DNA of 5,730 nucleotides from an uncultured Prevotellaceae bacterium (GTDB taxonomy: Bacteria > Bacteroidota > Bacteroidia > Bacteroidales > Bacteroidaceae), in assembly GCA_945486445.1 (NCBI GenBank), contig CALYTD010000084.1:1-5730 (forward strand). The letters are read 5' to 3'. Both the position numbers and the translations under genes were made by a program. Under the pieces are notes generated by a model. The model saw only the letters and a list, made by a program, of their open reading frames with translations. It was not told where the DNA came from and made no database searches. Within the stretch, counting starts at the first letter, position 1. Each line of letters starts with the position of its first letter. Shown here in pieces: positions 1 through 5,730 of this stretch.

Positions 1-1101
1 GTACAGGAGATGCTGAAGGATGCCGGCTTCAAGGTAAAGGACATTAACATGGAGGCGTACATGGAGGTTCGCACTCAGATCCAGGAGATGATGGACGACT
101 TCCTCGGCTATTATATACCTGCACTGAACCATCTTAACAACTCTCTCCTCATCAAGCCGGGACTGCCGGGAGGTATGATGGGCTCGCTTATGACAGACCT
201 TGAGGACAACCTCAAGTCGCTGAACAAGTGGAAGGTGAAGAACAATCAGCCGGAACTGACCACAGACCAGTTGCTCGTCAAGTTGTTTGACGAGGTGGCG
301 TACGTATGGCCAAAGGTGGGTTATCCTTGTCTTGTGACTCCGTTCTCACAGTATGTGAAGAACCTTGCGCTGATGAACGTGATGCAGATGGAGAAGGGTA
401 AGGAGCGCTGGAGCATGATAGCCGATAACATCTGGGACATGATTCTTGGCAAATCAGGTCGTCTGCCCGGTGAGGTTGACCCGATATTCGTGGAGATGGC
501 GAAGTCGGAAGGCAGGGAGTTTATGACCTCTGACCCGCAGGAGAACTATCCCGACAACCTTGATACCTACCGTAAAAAAATGCAGGAGAACGGTTGGGAA
601 CTAGGCGAGGACGATGAGGAACTCTTTGAATACGCCATGCACCCGCAGCAGTATGAGGCTTATAAGAGTGGTGCTGCAAAGGCTGCGTTCGAGAAAGACC
701 TTGCAGAAAGGAAGGCAAAGAAGAACGCTCCTGCCGCAGGGGCGGAGCCTAAGCAGATTACTGTGACGGTGAACGGACAGTCATATAAGGTAGATATAGC
801 GTATGGCGCACAGCCATCTGCTCCTGCCGCGACTGCTCAGACAGCGCAATCTGCCGCTCCTGCCGGAGATGGTATGGAGGTTCTCGCACCGTTGGAGGGC
901 AAGGCCTATCTCGTAAGTTCTGCAAGTGAGACACCGAAGAAAGTTGGTGACAAGGTGAACGAGGGCGACATAATATGCTATATAGAGGCAATGAAAGTGT
1001 TTAATCGCATTAAGGCGGAGAAAACCGGCACCATAACAAGCATCAATTTCACGTCAGGTGACTCTGTGGAAGAGGATGATGTACTTATGACCATTGCTTG
1101 A
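1..1101 (+). CDS. oadA: Oxaloacetate decarboxylase alpha-type biotin carboxyltransferase, 3' part
   Basis: This is the C-terminal part of a carboxyltransferase that moves a carboxyl group from oxaloacetate (or a related 2-oxo acid) to its own biotin, feeding the membrane sodium pump encoded next door. The reading frame is open from base 1, so the gene starts upstream; the ATG at base 10 is only an internal methionine. Numbered from that ATG, residues about 35-165 match the conserved PYC/OADA domain (GLPGGMMGSL at 51-60, VGYPCLVTPFSQ at 103-114). A charged stretch follows, then a short ITVTVNGQSYKVDI segment (250-263) and an Ala/Pro-rich linker (about 266-287). The C-terminal biotinyl domain (about 289-363) carries EAMKVFN with the biotin-accepting lysine at K329 (codon 994-996). 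The N-terminal TIM-barrel catalytic part is outside the window, so substrate is inferred from family and from oadB. Pyruvate carboxylase subunit B is the main alternative name; the adjacent pump subunit argues for the decarboxylase. Confidence 0.88.
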   Translation, partial: VQEMLKDAGFKVKDINMEAYMEVRTQIQEMMDDFLGYYIPALNHLNNSLLIKPGLPGGMMGSLMTDLEDNLKSLNKWKVKNNQPELTTDQLLVKLFDEVAYVWPKVGYPCLVTPFSQYVKNLALMNVMQMEKGKERWSMIADNIWDMILGKSGRLPGEVDPIFVEMAKSEGREFMTSDPQENYPDNLDTYRKKMQENGWELGEDDEELFEYAMHPQQYEAYKSGAAKAAFEKDLAERKAKKNAPAAGAEPKQITVTVNGQSYKVDIAYGAQPSAPAATAQTAQSAAPAGDGMEVLAPLEGKAYLVSSASETPKKVGDKVNEGDIICYIEAMKVFNRIKAEKTGTITSINFTSGDSVEEDDVLMTIA

Positions 1102-1127
1102 ATAACGGACTTTTAGTATAGACCAAA

Positions 1128-2363
1128 ATGGAAATATTACAGAAAATATGGGATATGACGGCTTTCGCACAGACGGGCGGAGATTGGTCTTTCCTCATAA
1201 TGCTTGCCATAGCGTGTGTTATTCTATATCTGGGTATAGTGAAGAAGTATGAGCCTTTGCTGCTTATTCCGATAGGCATGGGTGTGCTGCTTGCCAACTT
1301 TCCCGGTGGCGGTATGGGCGTGGCGCAGGCTACCTCGGAGGGATATGTGACGTTGCCGGATGGCTCTCAGGAGATAATATGGGATATGCCGTTGCACAAG
1401 ATTGCTCATGATCTGGGGCTGATGAACTTCATTTATTATATGTGTATAAAGACAGGGTTCATTCCTCCGGTAATATTTATGGGTGTAGGTGCGCTGACGG
1501 ACTTTGGACCTATGTTGCGTAACCTCAGGCTTTCCATCTTCGGAGCAGGCGCACAGTTTGGTATCTTCGCCGTGCTGTTGGCTGCTTTGGCTATGGGCTT
1601 TACCCCGAAAGAGGCGGCATCACTGGGTATCATCGGCGGTGCAGATGGTCCTACGGCAATCTTTACCACCATACAGTTGGCCCCGCAACTGCTTGGTCCT
1701 ATTGCCATTGCGGCTTACTCGTATATGGCTCTGGTACCGGTCATCATACCTCTTGTGGTGAAGGCTCTGTGCACTAAGAAGGAACTGTTGATAAACATGA
1801 AGGAGCAGGACAAGAAATATCCTAACACTACGGAGATAAAGAACCTACGTGTGCTGAAGATTCTCTTCCCTATCTGTGTGACAATTATCGTGGCTCTGCT
1901 TGTGCCTACGGCGGTAAGTCTTGTCGGTATGCTGATGTTCGGTAACCTTTTGAAAGAACTTGGAAGCATGACAGGTCGTCTGTTTGATGCAGCAAGCAAT
2001 GCGATAATGAACATCGCGACAATCTTCCTCGGACTTTCCGTGGGCGCAACAATGACAAGTGAGGCGTTCCTTAACCTGCAAACTATCGGTATAGTGGTGG
2101 GTGGTTTCCTCGCTTTCGCTCTGTCAATAGCCGCTGGCATCTGCATGGTCAAGATATTTAACCTGTTCGTAAAGAAGAAGGTTAACCCGCTTGTGGGTGC
2201 CACAGGACTTTCTGCTGTGCCTATGGCATCACGTGTGGCGAATGAAATTTCAACGAAGTATGACCCTAAAAACCATGTGTTGAACTACTGTATGGCATCC
2301 AATATCTCCGGTGTCATAGGTTCTGCTGTGGCTGCGGGTGTGCTTATATCATTCTTGAAGTAA
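1128..2363 (+). CDS. oadB: Sodium-translocating decarboxylase beta subunit
   Basis: A 411-residue inner-membrane protein that decarboxylates carboxybiotin on the alpha subunit and couples this to Na+ export. It is mostly hydrophobic, with helices from about residue 20 (SFLIMLAIACVILYLGIV) to the C-terminus. The family signature GGADGPTAIFT lies at 170-180, with the Asp essential in Klebsiella OadB (D203 there) at D173, and Y199 at the same +26 spacing as Klebsiella Y229. The second signature, NPLVGATGLSAVPMASR at 353-369, keeps N353, G357, S362 and R369 with the spacing of Klebsiella N373/G377/S382/R389 (numbers recalled from the literature). Length is slightly below the Klebsiella protein (about 430). 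The ATG starts 26 bases after the alpha-subunit stop with no evident Shine-Dalgarno sequence, and the N-terminus resembles other OadB proteins, so the start is likely right. The two genes look like one operon ending at the hairpin at 2392-2431. Methylmalonyl-CoA or glutaconyl-CoA decarboxylase beta subunits are close homologues; the PYC-domain partner favours oxaloacetate. Confidence 0.95.
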   Translation: MEILQKIWDMTAFAQTGGDWSFLIMLAIACVILYLGIVKKYEPLLLIPIGMGVLLANFPGGGMGVAQATSEGYVTLPDGSQEIIWDMPLHKIAHDLGLMNFIYYMCIKTGFIPPVIFMGVGALTDFGPMLRNLRLSIFGAGAQFGIFAVLLAALAMGFTPKEAASLGIIGGADGPTAIFTTIQLAPQLLGPIAIAAYSYMALVPVIIPLVVKALCTKKELLINMKEQDKKYPNTTEIKNLRVLKILFPICVTIIVALLVPTAVSLVGMLMFGNLLKELGSMTGRLFDAASNAIMNIATIFLGLSVGATMTSEAFLNLQTIGIVVGGFLAFALSIAAGICMVKIFNLFVKKKVNPLVGATGLSAVPMASRVANEISTKYDPKNHVLNYCMASNISGVIGSAVAAGVLISFLK

Positions 2364-2391
2364 GAAAAGAAATAGGAGAGTACCATACAGT

Positions 2392-2431
2392 GACAGCCCT
2401 TCTTTGACATGACAGGTCAGGGAGGGCTGTC
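2392..2431 (+). terminator. Hairpin terminator after oadB
   Basis: GACAGCCCT (2392-2400) pairs perfectly with AGGGCTGTC (2423-2431). The stem extends inward with T2401-G2422, C2402-G2421 and T2403-G2420 (two of the three are wobble pairs), and then TGAC/GTCA (2405-2408 with 2416-2419) around a 7-base loop. It is followed by TTTACCTTT rather than an unbroken T run. It begins 28 bases after the oadB stop, so it most likely ends the decarboxylase operon. The U-tract is weak, so some read-through into the next gene is possible. Confidence 0.75.
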
Positions 2432-2448
2432 TTTACCTTTATATAAAG

Positions 2449-3324
2449 ATGTTAGAAAGAAGATTCTTCATAGCGTTGTTGATGCTCGCTGTCTGTTGTT
2501 TTCCTGTCTGTTCTGCTGACATTACGTACACAAAGGCTGACAGCGTGAAGGTTGTCGGCCTCTTGGAAGACGGCTTGAAACAAAGGGAAGGCACAAACAT
2601 GATGCTGTTCTATGGCATGAGATTGCAGGGCATACCATACGTTGCGCATACTCTTGAAGTTAACAAAACGGAGAAACTTGTGGTAAACATGCGGCAGATG
2701 GATTGCACAACCTTCGTGGAGACGGTGTTGGCACTTGCCTTGACGACCAGAGACAAGTCCCACAAATGGGCAGATTTCTGCCGTTGGTTGGAGCGGATAC
2801 GTTACCAGAATGGTAAGGTGGATGGCTATACAAGCCGTAATCATTATTTTCTTTGGTGGGCGGAGAACAACGAAAAGCAGGGGATGGTGACATTACCTCT
2901 TGAAGATACTCATTGTAAGTATGCCAAAACCCAGGTTATAAGCATAGACTATATGAGTGCACATCCATCTTATTACAAGATGTTGAAAGGCAATGTGGCG
3001 GATATTGCAGCCATAAAGAGAAAGGAAAAAGCATCTTCCGGCAAGGTTATGAAGTATATCCCGGCGGCTAATATGGGGCTTACGGAAAAGCATCTGGACT
3101 GTATCAGAACGGGGGATATTCTCGCTATCGCCACCAAAAAGAAAGGATTGGACACTACACATATAGGCATTGCTGTGTGGGGGAAGGACGGTAAACTGCA
3201 CTTACTTAACGCCTCGCAGATTCACAAGAAAGTAATCTTGGAGCCCAAAACCATGAGGCAGTATATGAACGAGCACCCCTCACAACTTGGTGTGTGGGTG
3301 ATACGCCCAATGTTGGATATATAA
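2449..3324 (+). CDS. Secreted DUF1460 (amidase-like, NlpC/P60-fold) protein
   Basis: This 291-residue protein fits the DUF1460 family (N-acetylmuramoyl-L-alanine amidase-like, papain/NlpC-P60-type fold), thought to cut cell-wall peptides or the muramyl-peptide link; the exact substrate is not shown by the sequence. Residues 1-23 form a signal peptide: RR at 4-5, a hydrophobic core FFIALLMLAVCCFPV, and a likely signal peptidase I site after CSA (21-23). The cysteines do not form a good lipobox, so periplasmic location is favoured over lipoprotein. The likely nucleophile is C86 in MDCTTFVETVLAL, the His is H238 in TTHIGIAV, preceded by the GDI strand (222-224), and N254 in LLNAS is a candidate third residue. 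The GYTSRNHYFLWW segment (126-137) also looks family-typical. The ATG is 17 bases after the oadB hairpin, with no clear Shine-Dalgarno sequence; it gives a full signal peptide, which supports this start. The DprA-like gene follows after 13 bases, suggesting co-transcription. Confidence 0.85.
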   Translation: MLERRFFIALLMLAVCCFPVCSADITYTKADSVKVVGLLEDGLKQREGTNMMLFYGMRLQGIPYVAHTLEVNKTEKLVVNMRQMDCTTFVETVLALALTTRDKSHKWADFCRWLERIRYQNGKVDGYTSRNHYFLWWAENNEKQGMVTLPLEDTHCKYAKTQVISIDYMSAHPSYYKMLKGNVADIAAIKRKEKASSGKVMKYIPAANMGLTEKHLDCIRTGDILAIATKKKGLDTTHIGIAVWGKDGKLHLLNASQIHKKVILEPKTMRQYMNEHPSQLGVWVIRPMLDI

Positions 3325-3337
3325 TATAGTATCAGAA

Positions 3338-3952
3338 ATGAATAATCATCAAAACCCTTATCTGCTTCTGCATCGCAATGCGCGCAGCGAGAACTGGAAC
3401 GCAGAGGCTATTATGCGTGCGATAAAGGAGGACGCACATTTCGCAAAGAGCGAAGAGACAAGGAGAAAGGCGTGGGAAGTAATAGGAGAAAGACTGGCTT
3501 TCGGTATTGGCGAGGTGCAGGACAGTGTCAACCTGACGCTTGATTATATAGGGAATAGGGAATTGTTGAGTGCATACGAGAGGGTGAGCCTGATATGTCA
3601 TAGGGCTGATGAGTCTTTTTTTGCTCAGCAGGCAGAGACTGTTCTTGATGCCGCACGGCATGGGTGCGTAGTTGTCTCGGCTTTTATCAGCAGTAAAGAA
3701 CGTGAGGTAAAGAGAATGCTGATGCAGGAGTCGCTGCCAATAATAGAGATCATGAATAACGGTTTCAGCACGCAGTATCACCCATACGGTAGCGCCTACG
3801 ACGCTTGTATGGCGGGAAGAATGGTACAAATATCCCCTTGGACGTTCTGTCCGCAGTCTGAGTATAGGTTGACAAGGGAGATTTGTCTTGTGATGAACGA
3901 ACTGGTGCGTGTTATAAGCAAAGCTCCAGACAACTGGTGGAAAAGGGAATGA
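3338..3952 (+). CDS. DprA/SLOG-like Rossmann-fold protein
   Basis: A 204-residue cytoplasmic protein with no signal peptide or membrane helix. The central part (about 82-168) resembles the second half of the DprA/Smf Rossmann (SLOG-like) fold: a strand ERVSLICHR, a helix FFAQQAETVLDAARHG (94-109), the strand and turn CVVVSAFISSKEREV (110-124), then LPIIEIMNNGF (133-143), and AYDACMAGRMVQISPW (153-168), which parallels the family's 'GR(L/M)....PW' end. These similarities are recognised by eye. The N-terminal 80 residues are helical and charged and include GIGEVQDSVN; the helix-rich tail carries a WW pair. It lacks the SAM-like N-terminal and winged-helix C-terminal domains of true DprA, so a role in DNA uptake should not be assumed; SLOG proteins generally bind nucleotides or nucleic acid. 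The gene follows the DUF1460 gene by 13 bases. A complete antisense frame of similar length overlaps it, but only this strand shows a recognisable fold. Confidence 0.68.
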   Translation: MNNHQNPYLLLHRNARSENWNAEAIMRAIKEDAHFAKSEETRRKAWEVIGERLAFGIGEVQDSVNLTLDYIGNRELLSAYERVSLICHRADESFFAQQAETVLDAARHGCVVVSAFISSKEREVKRMLMQESLPIIEIMNNGFSTQYHPYGSAYDACMAGRMVQISPWTFCPQSEYRLTREICLVMNELVRVISKAPDNWWKRE

Positions 3953-4020
3953 GGGCAAGAGACTTCGTTGTCAGCACATTTCTTCTTTGATAGTAGTAGT
4001 GCTATATGTAGGAAAGCATG

Positions 4021-4087
4021 ATGACATACAGCAAGCCGTGCTATCTGTCGCGTATGCAATCAGATGGCACGGCTTGCTGTATGTTAT
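4021..4087. terminator. Long hairpin between convergent genes, probable bidirectional terminator
   Basis: A perfect 18-base inverted repeat (4024-4041 with 4067-4084, ACATACAGCAAGCCGTGC and its complement) extends inward by T4042-G4066 and ATCTG/CAGAT (4043-4047 with 4061-4065), and outward by three more pairs to 4021/4087. That is 27 continuous pairs, two of them wobble, around a 13-base loop. It sits 68 bases after the DprA-like stop and 12 bases past the rny stop on the other strand, the expected place for a shared terminator. Neither side has a clear U-tract, so termination may be weak or factor-assisted; transcript 3'-end protection or RNase III cleavage are alternatives. The remaining gap sequence, 3953-4020, shows nothing I can name. 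Confidence 0.65.
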
Positions 4088-4099
4088 GTAATGATTATG

Positions 4100-5632
4100 T
4101 TACTTGGCGTAAGCTACGCTGCGAGTCTCACGTATCACGGTGATTTTTACTTGTCCTGGATAAGTCATCTCGTTCTGTATCTTGGTGGCAATCTCAGTTG
4201 ATAGACATTCTGACTCAGCGTCAGTCATCTTGTCCGCACCAACTATCACGCGCAGTTCTCTACCTGCCTGTATGGCGTAAGTCTTGGTAACGCCGGGATA
4301 ACTCATGGCGATTGCTTCAAGATCATTAAGACGTTTGATGTAGGCCTCTACTATTTCACGGCGTGCACCAGGACGTGCGCCAGAGATAGCGTCACATACT
4401 TGCACGATAGGAGCAATGAGAGAGGTCATCTCCATCTCGTCATGGTGGGAGCCGATAGCATTACATATCTCTGGTTTCTCCTTGAATTTCTCTGCTATCT
4501 TGGCACCGTATAGGGCGTGAGGCAGTTCGCTTTCTTCATCGGGCACTTTGCCTATGTCGTGCAATAGTCCTGCACGCTTCGCTTTTTTAGGATTCAGTCC
4601 GAGTTCAGAGGCCATCACCGCGCAGAGGTTTGCGGTCTCACGAGCGTGTTGAAGAAGGTTCTGACCGTAACTGGAACGGTACTTCATCTTGCCTACTATG
4701 CGCACAAGTTCCGGGTGGAGACCATGTATTCCGAGGTCTATGGTGGTGCGTTTACCCGTCTCTATAATCTCTTGCTCCAGTTGCTTCTTTACTTTTGCCA
4801 CTACTTCCTCAATGCGTGCGGGGTGTATTCTGCCGTCTGTCACAAGTTGATGCAATGCAAGTCGGCAGGTTTCACGACGTATTGGGTCGAAAGCGGAGAT
4901 GACAATAGCCTCTGGTGTGTCGTCAACTACGATTTCAACGCCACATGCTGCTTCCAAAGCGCGTATGTTTCTTCCTTCTCGGCCGATGATACGCCCCTTT
5001 ACTTCGTCATTGTCTATGTGGAAGATGCTTACAGAATTCTCTATCGCTGTTTCAGTAGCAACGCGTTGGATGGTCTTGATAACTATTTTTTTTGCCTCGT
5101 TATTGGCGTTAATCTTGGCCTCATCCATTATCTCGTTGATATAGCTTTGTGCGTTAGTGCGTGCTTCATCTTTCAGACTGTCTATGAGTCTTGCCTTTGC
5201 TTCCTCAGCTGATAACCCAGAGAGTTGTTCCAGTTTCTCGCGTTCTTTCTTCTGCATATCGGCGAGTTCCTGCTCTTTTAGTGCGAGAAGTTTTTTCTCA
5301 TTCTCTACGCGCTGGTGCTGTTGCTCCAGTTCTTGGTTACGTTTTCCGAGTTCTTCTTGTTTTTGGTTGAGGTTGATTTCACGCTGTTTTAGACGGTTTT
5401 CCGTCTGCTGTATCTTCTGGTTGCGTTGTTGTACCTCGCGCTCCAACTCGCTTTTCTTGTTTATAAACTTCTCTTTTACTTCAAGAAGTTTTTTCTCTTT
5501 CAGTACTTCCGCTGCCTTTTCGGCATTGGCTACCATCTCGTTGAATTTTCCCTTGATTACATATCTGAAAATCAGGTAGCCTCCCAACCCTCCTATTATA
5601 AGGGCTGCAACGGCTATAATGAAATAATCCAT
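4100..5632 (-). CDS. rny: Ribonuclease Y
   Basis: A 510-residue membrane-anchored endoribonuclease that starts decay of mRNAs by cutting single-stranded RNA (B. subtilis homologue about 520 residues). Domains in order: an N-terminal transmembrane helix (about 3-27, with GGLGGYLIF), a long charged, Gln-rich coiled coil (about 30-137), a linker with SAEEAKARL (141-149), a KH RNA-binding domain (about 195-265) with [12 protein letters not shown] at 213-224 (the GxxG loop is GREG), and an HD phosphohydrolase domain (about 325-420). The HD metal ligands appear intact: H329, H358-D359 in GLLHDIGK, H396/H397-D398 in SHHDEM, and D414 in [11 protein letters not shown]. The conserved C-terminal domain ends in [13 protein letters not shown]. 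The ATG start gives the complete membrane anchor, so it is well supported; the leader has no evident Shine-Dalgarno sequence, as is common in Bacteroidota. The gene converges on the DprA-like gene and shares the hairpin at 4021-4087. Confidence 0.97.
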   Translation of the reverse strand: MDYFIIAVAALIIGGLGGYLIFRYVIKGKFNEMVANAEKAAEVLKEKKLLEVKEKFINKKSELEREVQQRNQKIQQTENRLKQREINLNQKQEELGKRNQELEQQHQRVENEKKLLALKEQELADMQKKEREKLEQLSGLSAEEAKARLIDSLKDEARTNAQSYINEIMDEAKINANNEAKKIVIKTIQRVATETAIENSVSIFHIDNDEVKGRIIGREGRNIRALEAACGVEIVVDDTPEAIVISAFDPIRRETCRLALHQLVTDGRIHPARIEEVVAKVKKQLEQEIIETGKRTTIDLGIHGLHPELVRIVGKMKYRSSYGQNLLQHARETANLCAVMASELGLNPKKAKRAGLLHDIGKVPDEESELPHALYGAKIAEKFKEKPEICNAIGSHHDEMEMTSLIAPIVQVCDAISGARPGARREIVEAYIKRLNDLEAIAMSYPGVTKTYAIQAGRELRVIVGADKMTDAESECLSTEIATKIQNEMTYPGQVKITVIRETRSVAYAK

Positions 5633-5671
5633 AAGTTAGAATAGGGTTATCTGTTAATATTCGCTTGTTTG

Positions 5672-5730
5672 TTATGTGCTCTTCTTTGAGTTCCTTTCTA
5701 CTGCTTTCAATGCGCGGTTGCTCTGTGGGA
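5672..5730 (-). CDS. Possible 3' end of a gene upstream of rny (partial)
   Basis: On the minus strand one frame enters from the right edge and reads PQSNRALKAVERNSKKST before a TAA at 5674-5672, leaving 39 bases to the rny start. The hydrophilic, basic, helical tail is compatible with the end of a small coiled-coil protein. In many Bacteroidota a zapA-type cell-division gene lies just before rny, which would fit, but the visible 18 residues are too few to identify it. A second minus-strand frame is also open here, and an RNA gene (for example a 6S-type RNA) cannot be excluded. Confidence 0.3.
   Translation of the reverse strand, partial: PQSNRALKAVERNSKKST

Noticed and set aside
10..12. ATG at base 10 as the start of the carboxyltransferase gene
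   Set aside because: The frame is open to base 1 and the protein lacks the N-terminal catalytic barrel, so this ATG is internal to a gene cut by the window edge.
1715..2203. A 162-codon minus-strand open frame inside oadB
   Set aside because: It is antisense to a strongly conserved gene and shows no domain pattern of its own; its Thr/Ile/Arg-rich content mirrors oadB codons.
2462..2520. Lipoprotein signal in the DUF1460 protein (cysteines at residues 16, 17 and 21)
   Set aside because: None of the cysteines is preceded by a good lipobox (L-A/S-G/A pattern); the CSA site after the hydrophobic core fits signal peptidase I better.
3332..3958. A 208-codon minus-strand open frame covering the whole DprA-like gene
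   Set aside because: Its translation is a low-complexity-free but unrecognisable, Cys/His/Tyr-rich sequence typical of an antisense shadow, while the plus strand gives a recognisable Rossmann pattern and follows its neighbour at operon spacing.
3981..4016. Possible Bacteroidota promoter for a small RNA (TTTG at 3986-3989 with TAGGAAAG at 4009-4016)
   Set aside because: The downstream box matches only three of the six fixed positions of TAnnTTTG, so there is no real promoter signal before the hairpin.
4646..5212. A 188-codon plus-strand open frame inside rny
   Set aside because: It lies opposite the linker, KH domain and start of the HD domain of rny, where every minus-strand motif is intact; the Cys/Tyr/Phe-rich product is a mirror of the real codons.

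Overview
The window looks like chromosomal housekeeping DNA from a member of the Bacteroidota, most likely Bacteroidales and plausibly Prevotella or a relative. The support is the gene content (a sodium-pump carboxylase alpha/beta pair, a DUF1460 amidase-like protein, a Rossmann-fold DprA-like protein, RNase Y), moderate GC, and the lack of clear Shine-Dalgarno sequences before the starts. The genus is an inference from protein flavour only.

Layout. Bases 1-1101 (+) are the 3' part of a biotin-carrying carboxyltransferase (oxaloacetate decarboxylase alpha type), open at the left edge. After 26 bases comes oadB at 1128-2363 (+), the sodium-translocating membrane subunit, with every catalytic or ion-binding residue I can recall in register. 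A hairpin at 2392-2431 closes this operon. Two further + strand genes follow, 13 bases apart: a secreted NlpC/P60-fold DUF1460 protein (2449-3324) and a small DprA/SLOG-like Rossmann protein (3338-3952). A very long, almost perfect hairpin (4021-4087) lies in the convergent gap before RNase Y (rny, 4100-5632, - strand). The last 59 bases probably hold the 3' end of another - strand gene upstream of rny.

How the genes work together. OadA and OadB form one machine: the alpha subunit moves carboxylate from a 2-oxo acid to its own biotin, and OadB decarboxylates carboxybiotin while exporting Na+. The gamma subunit is not in the window and is expected upstream. The DUF1460 and DprA-like genes are probably co-transcribed, but the sequence gives no functional link between them. 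RNase Y is a separate transcription unit for mRNA turnover.

I found no mobile element, CRISPR array, tRNA, rRNA or clear undescribed system. The least explained items are the convergent hairpin, the BCCP-like shape of the biotinyl domain, and the stand-alone DprA-like protein.
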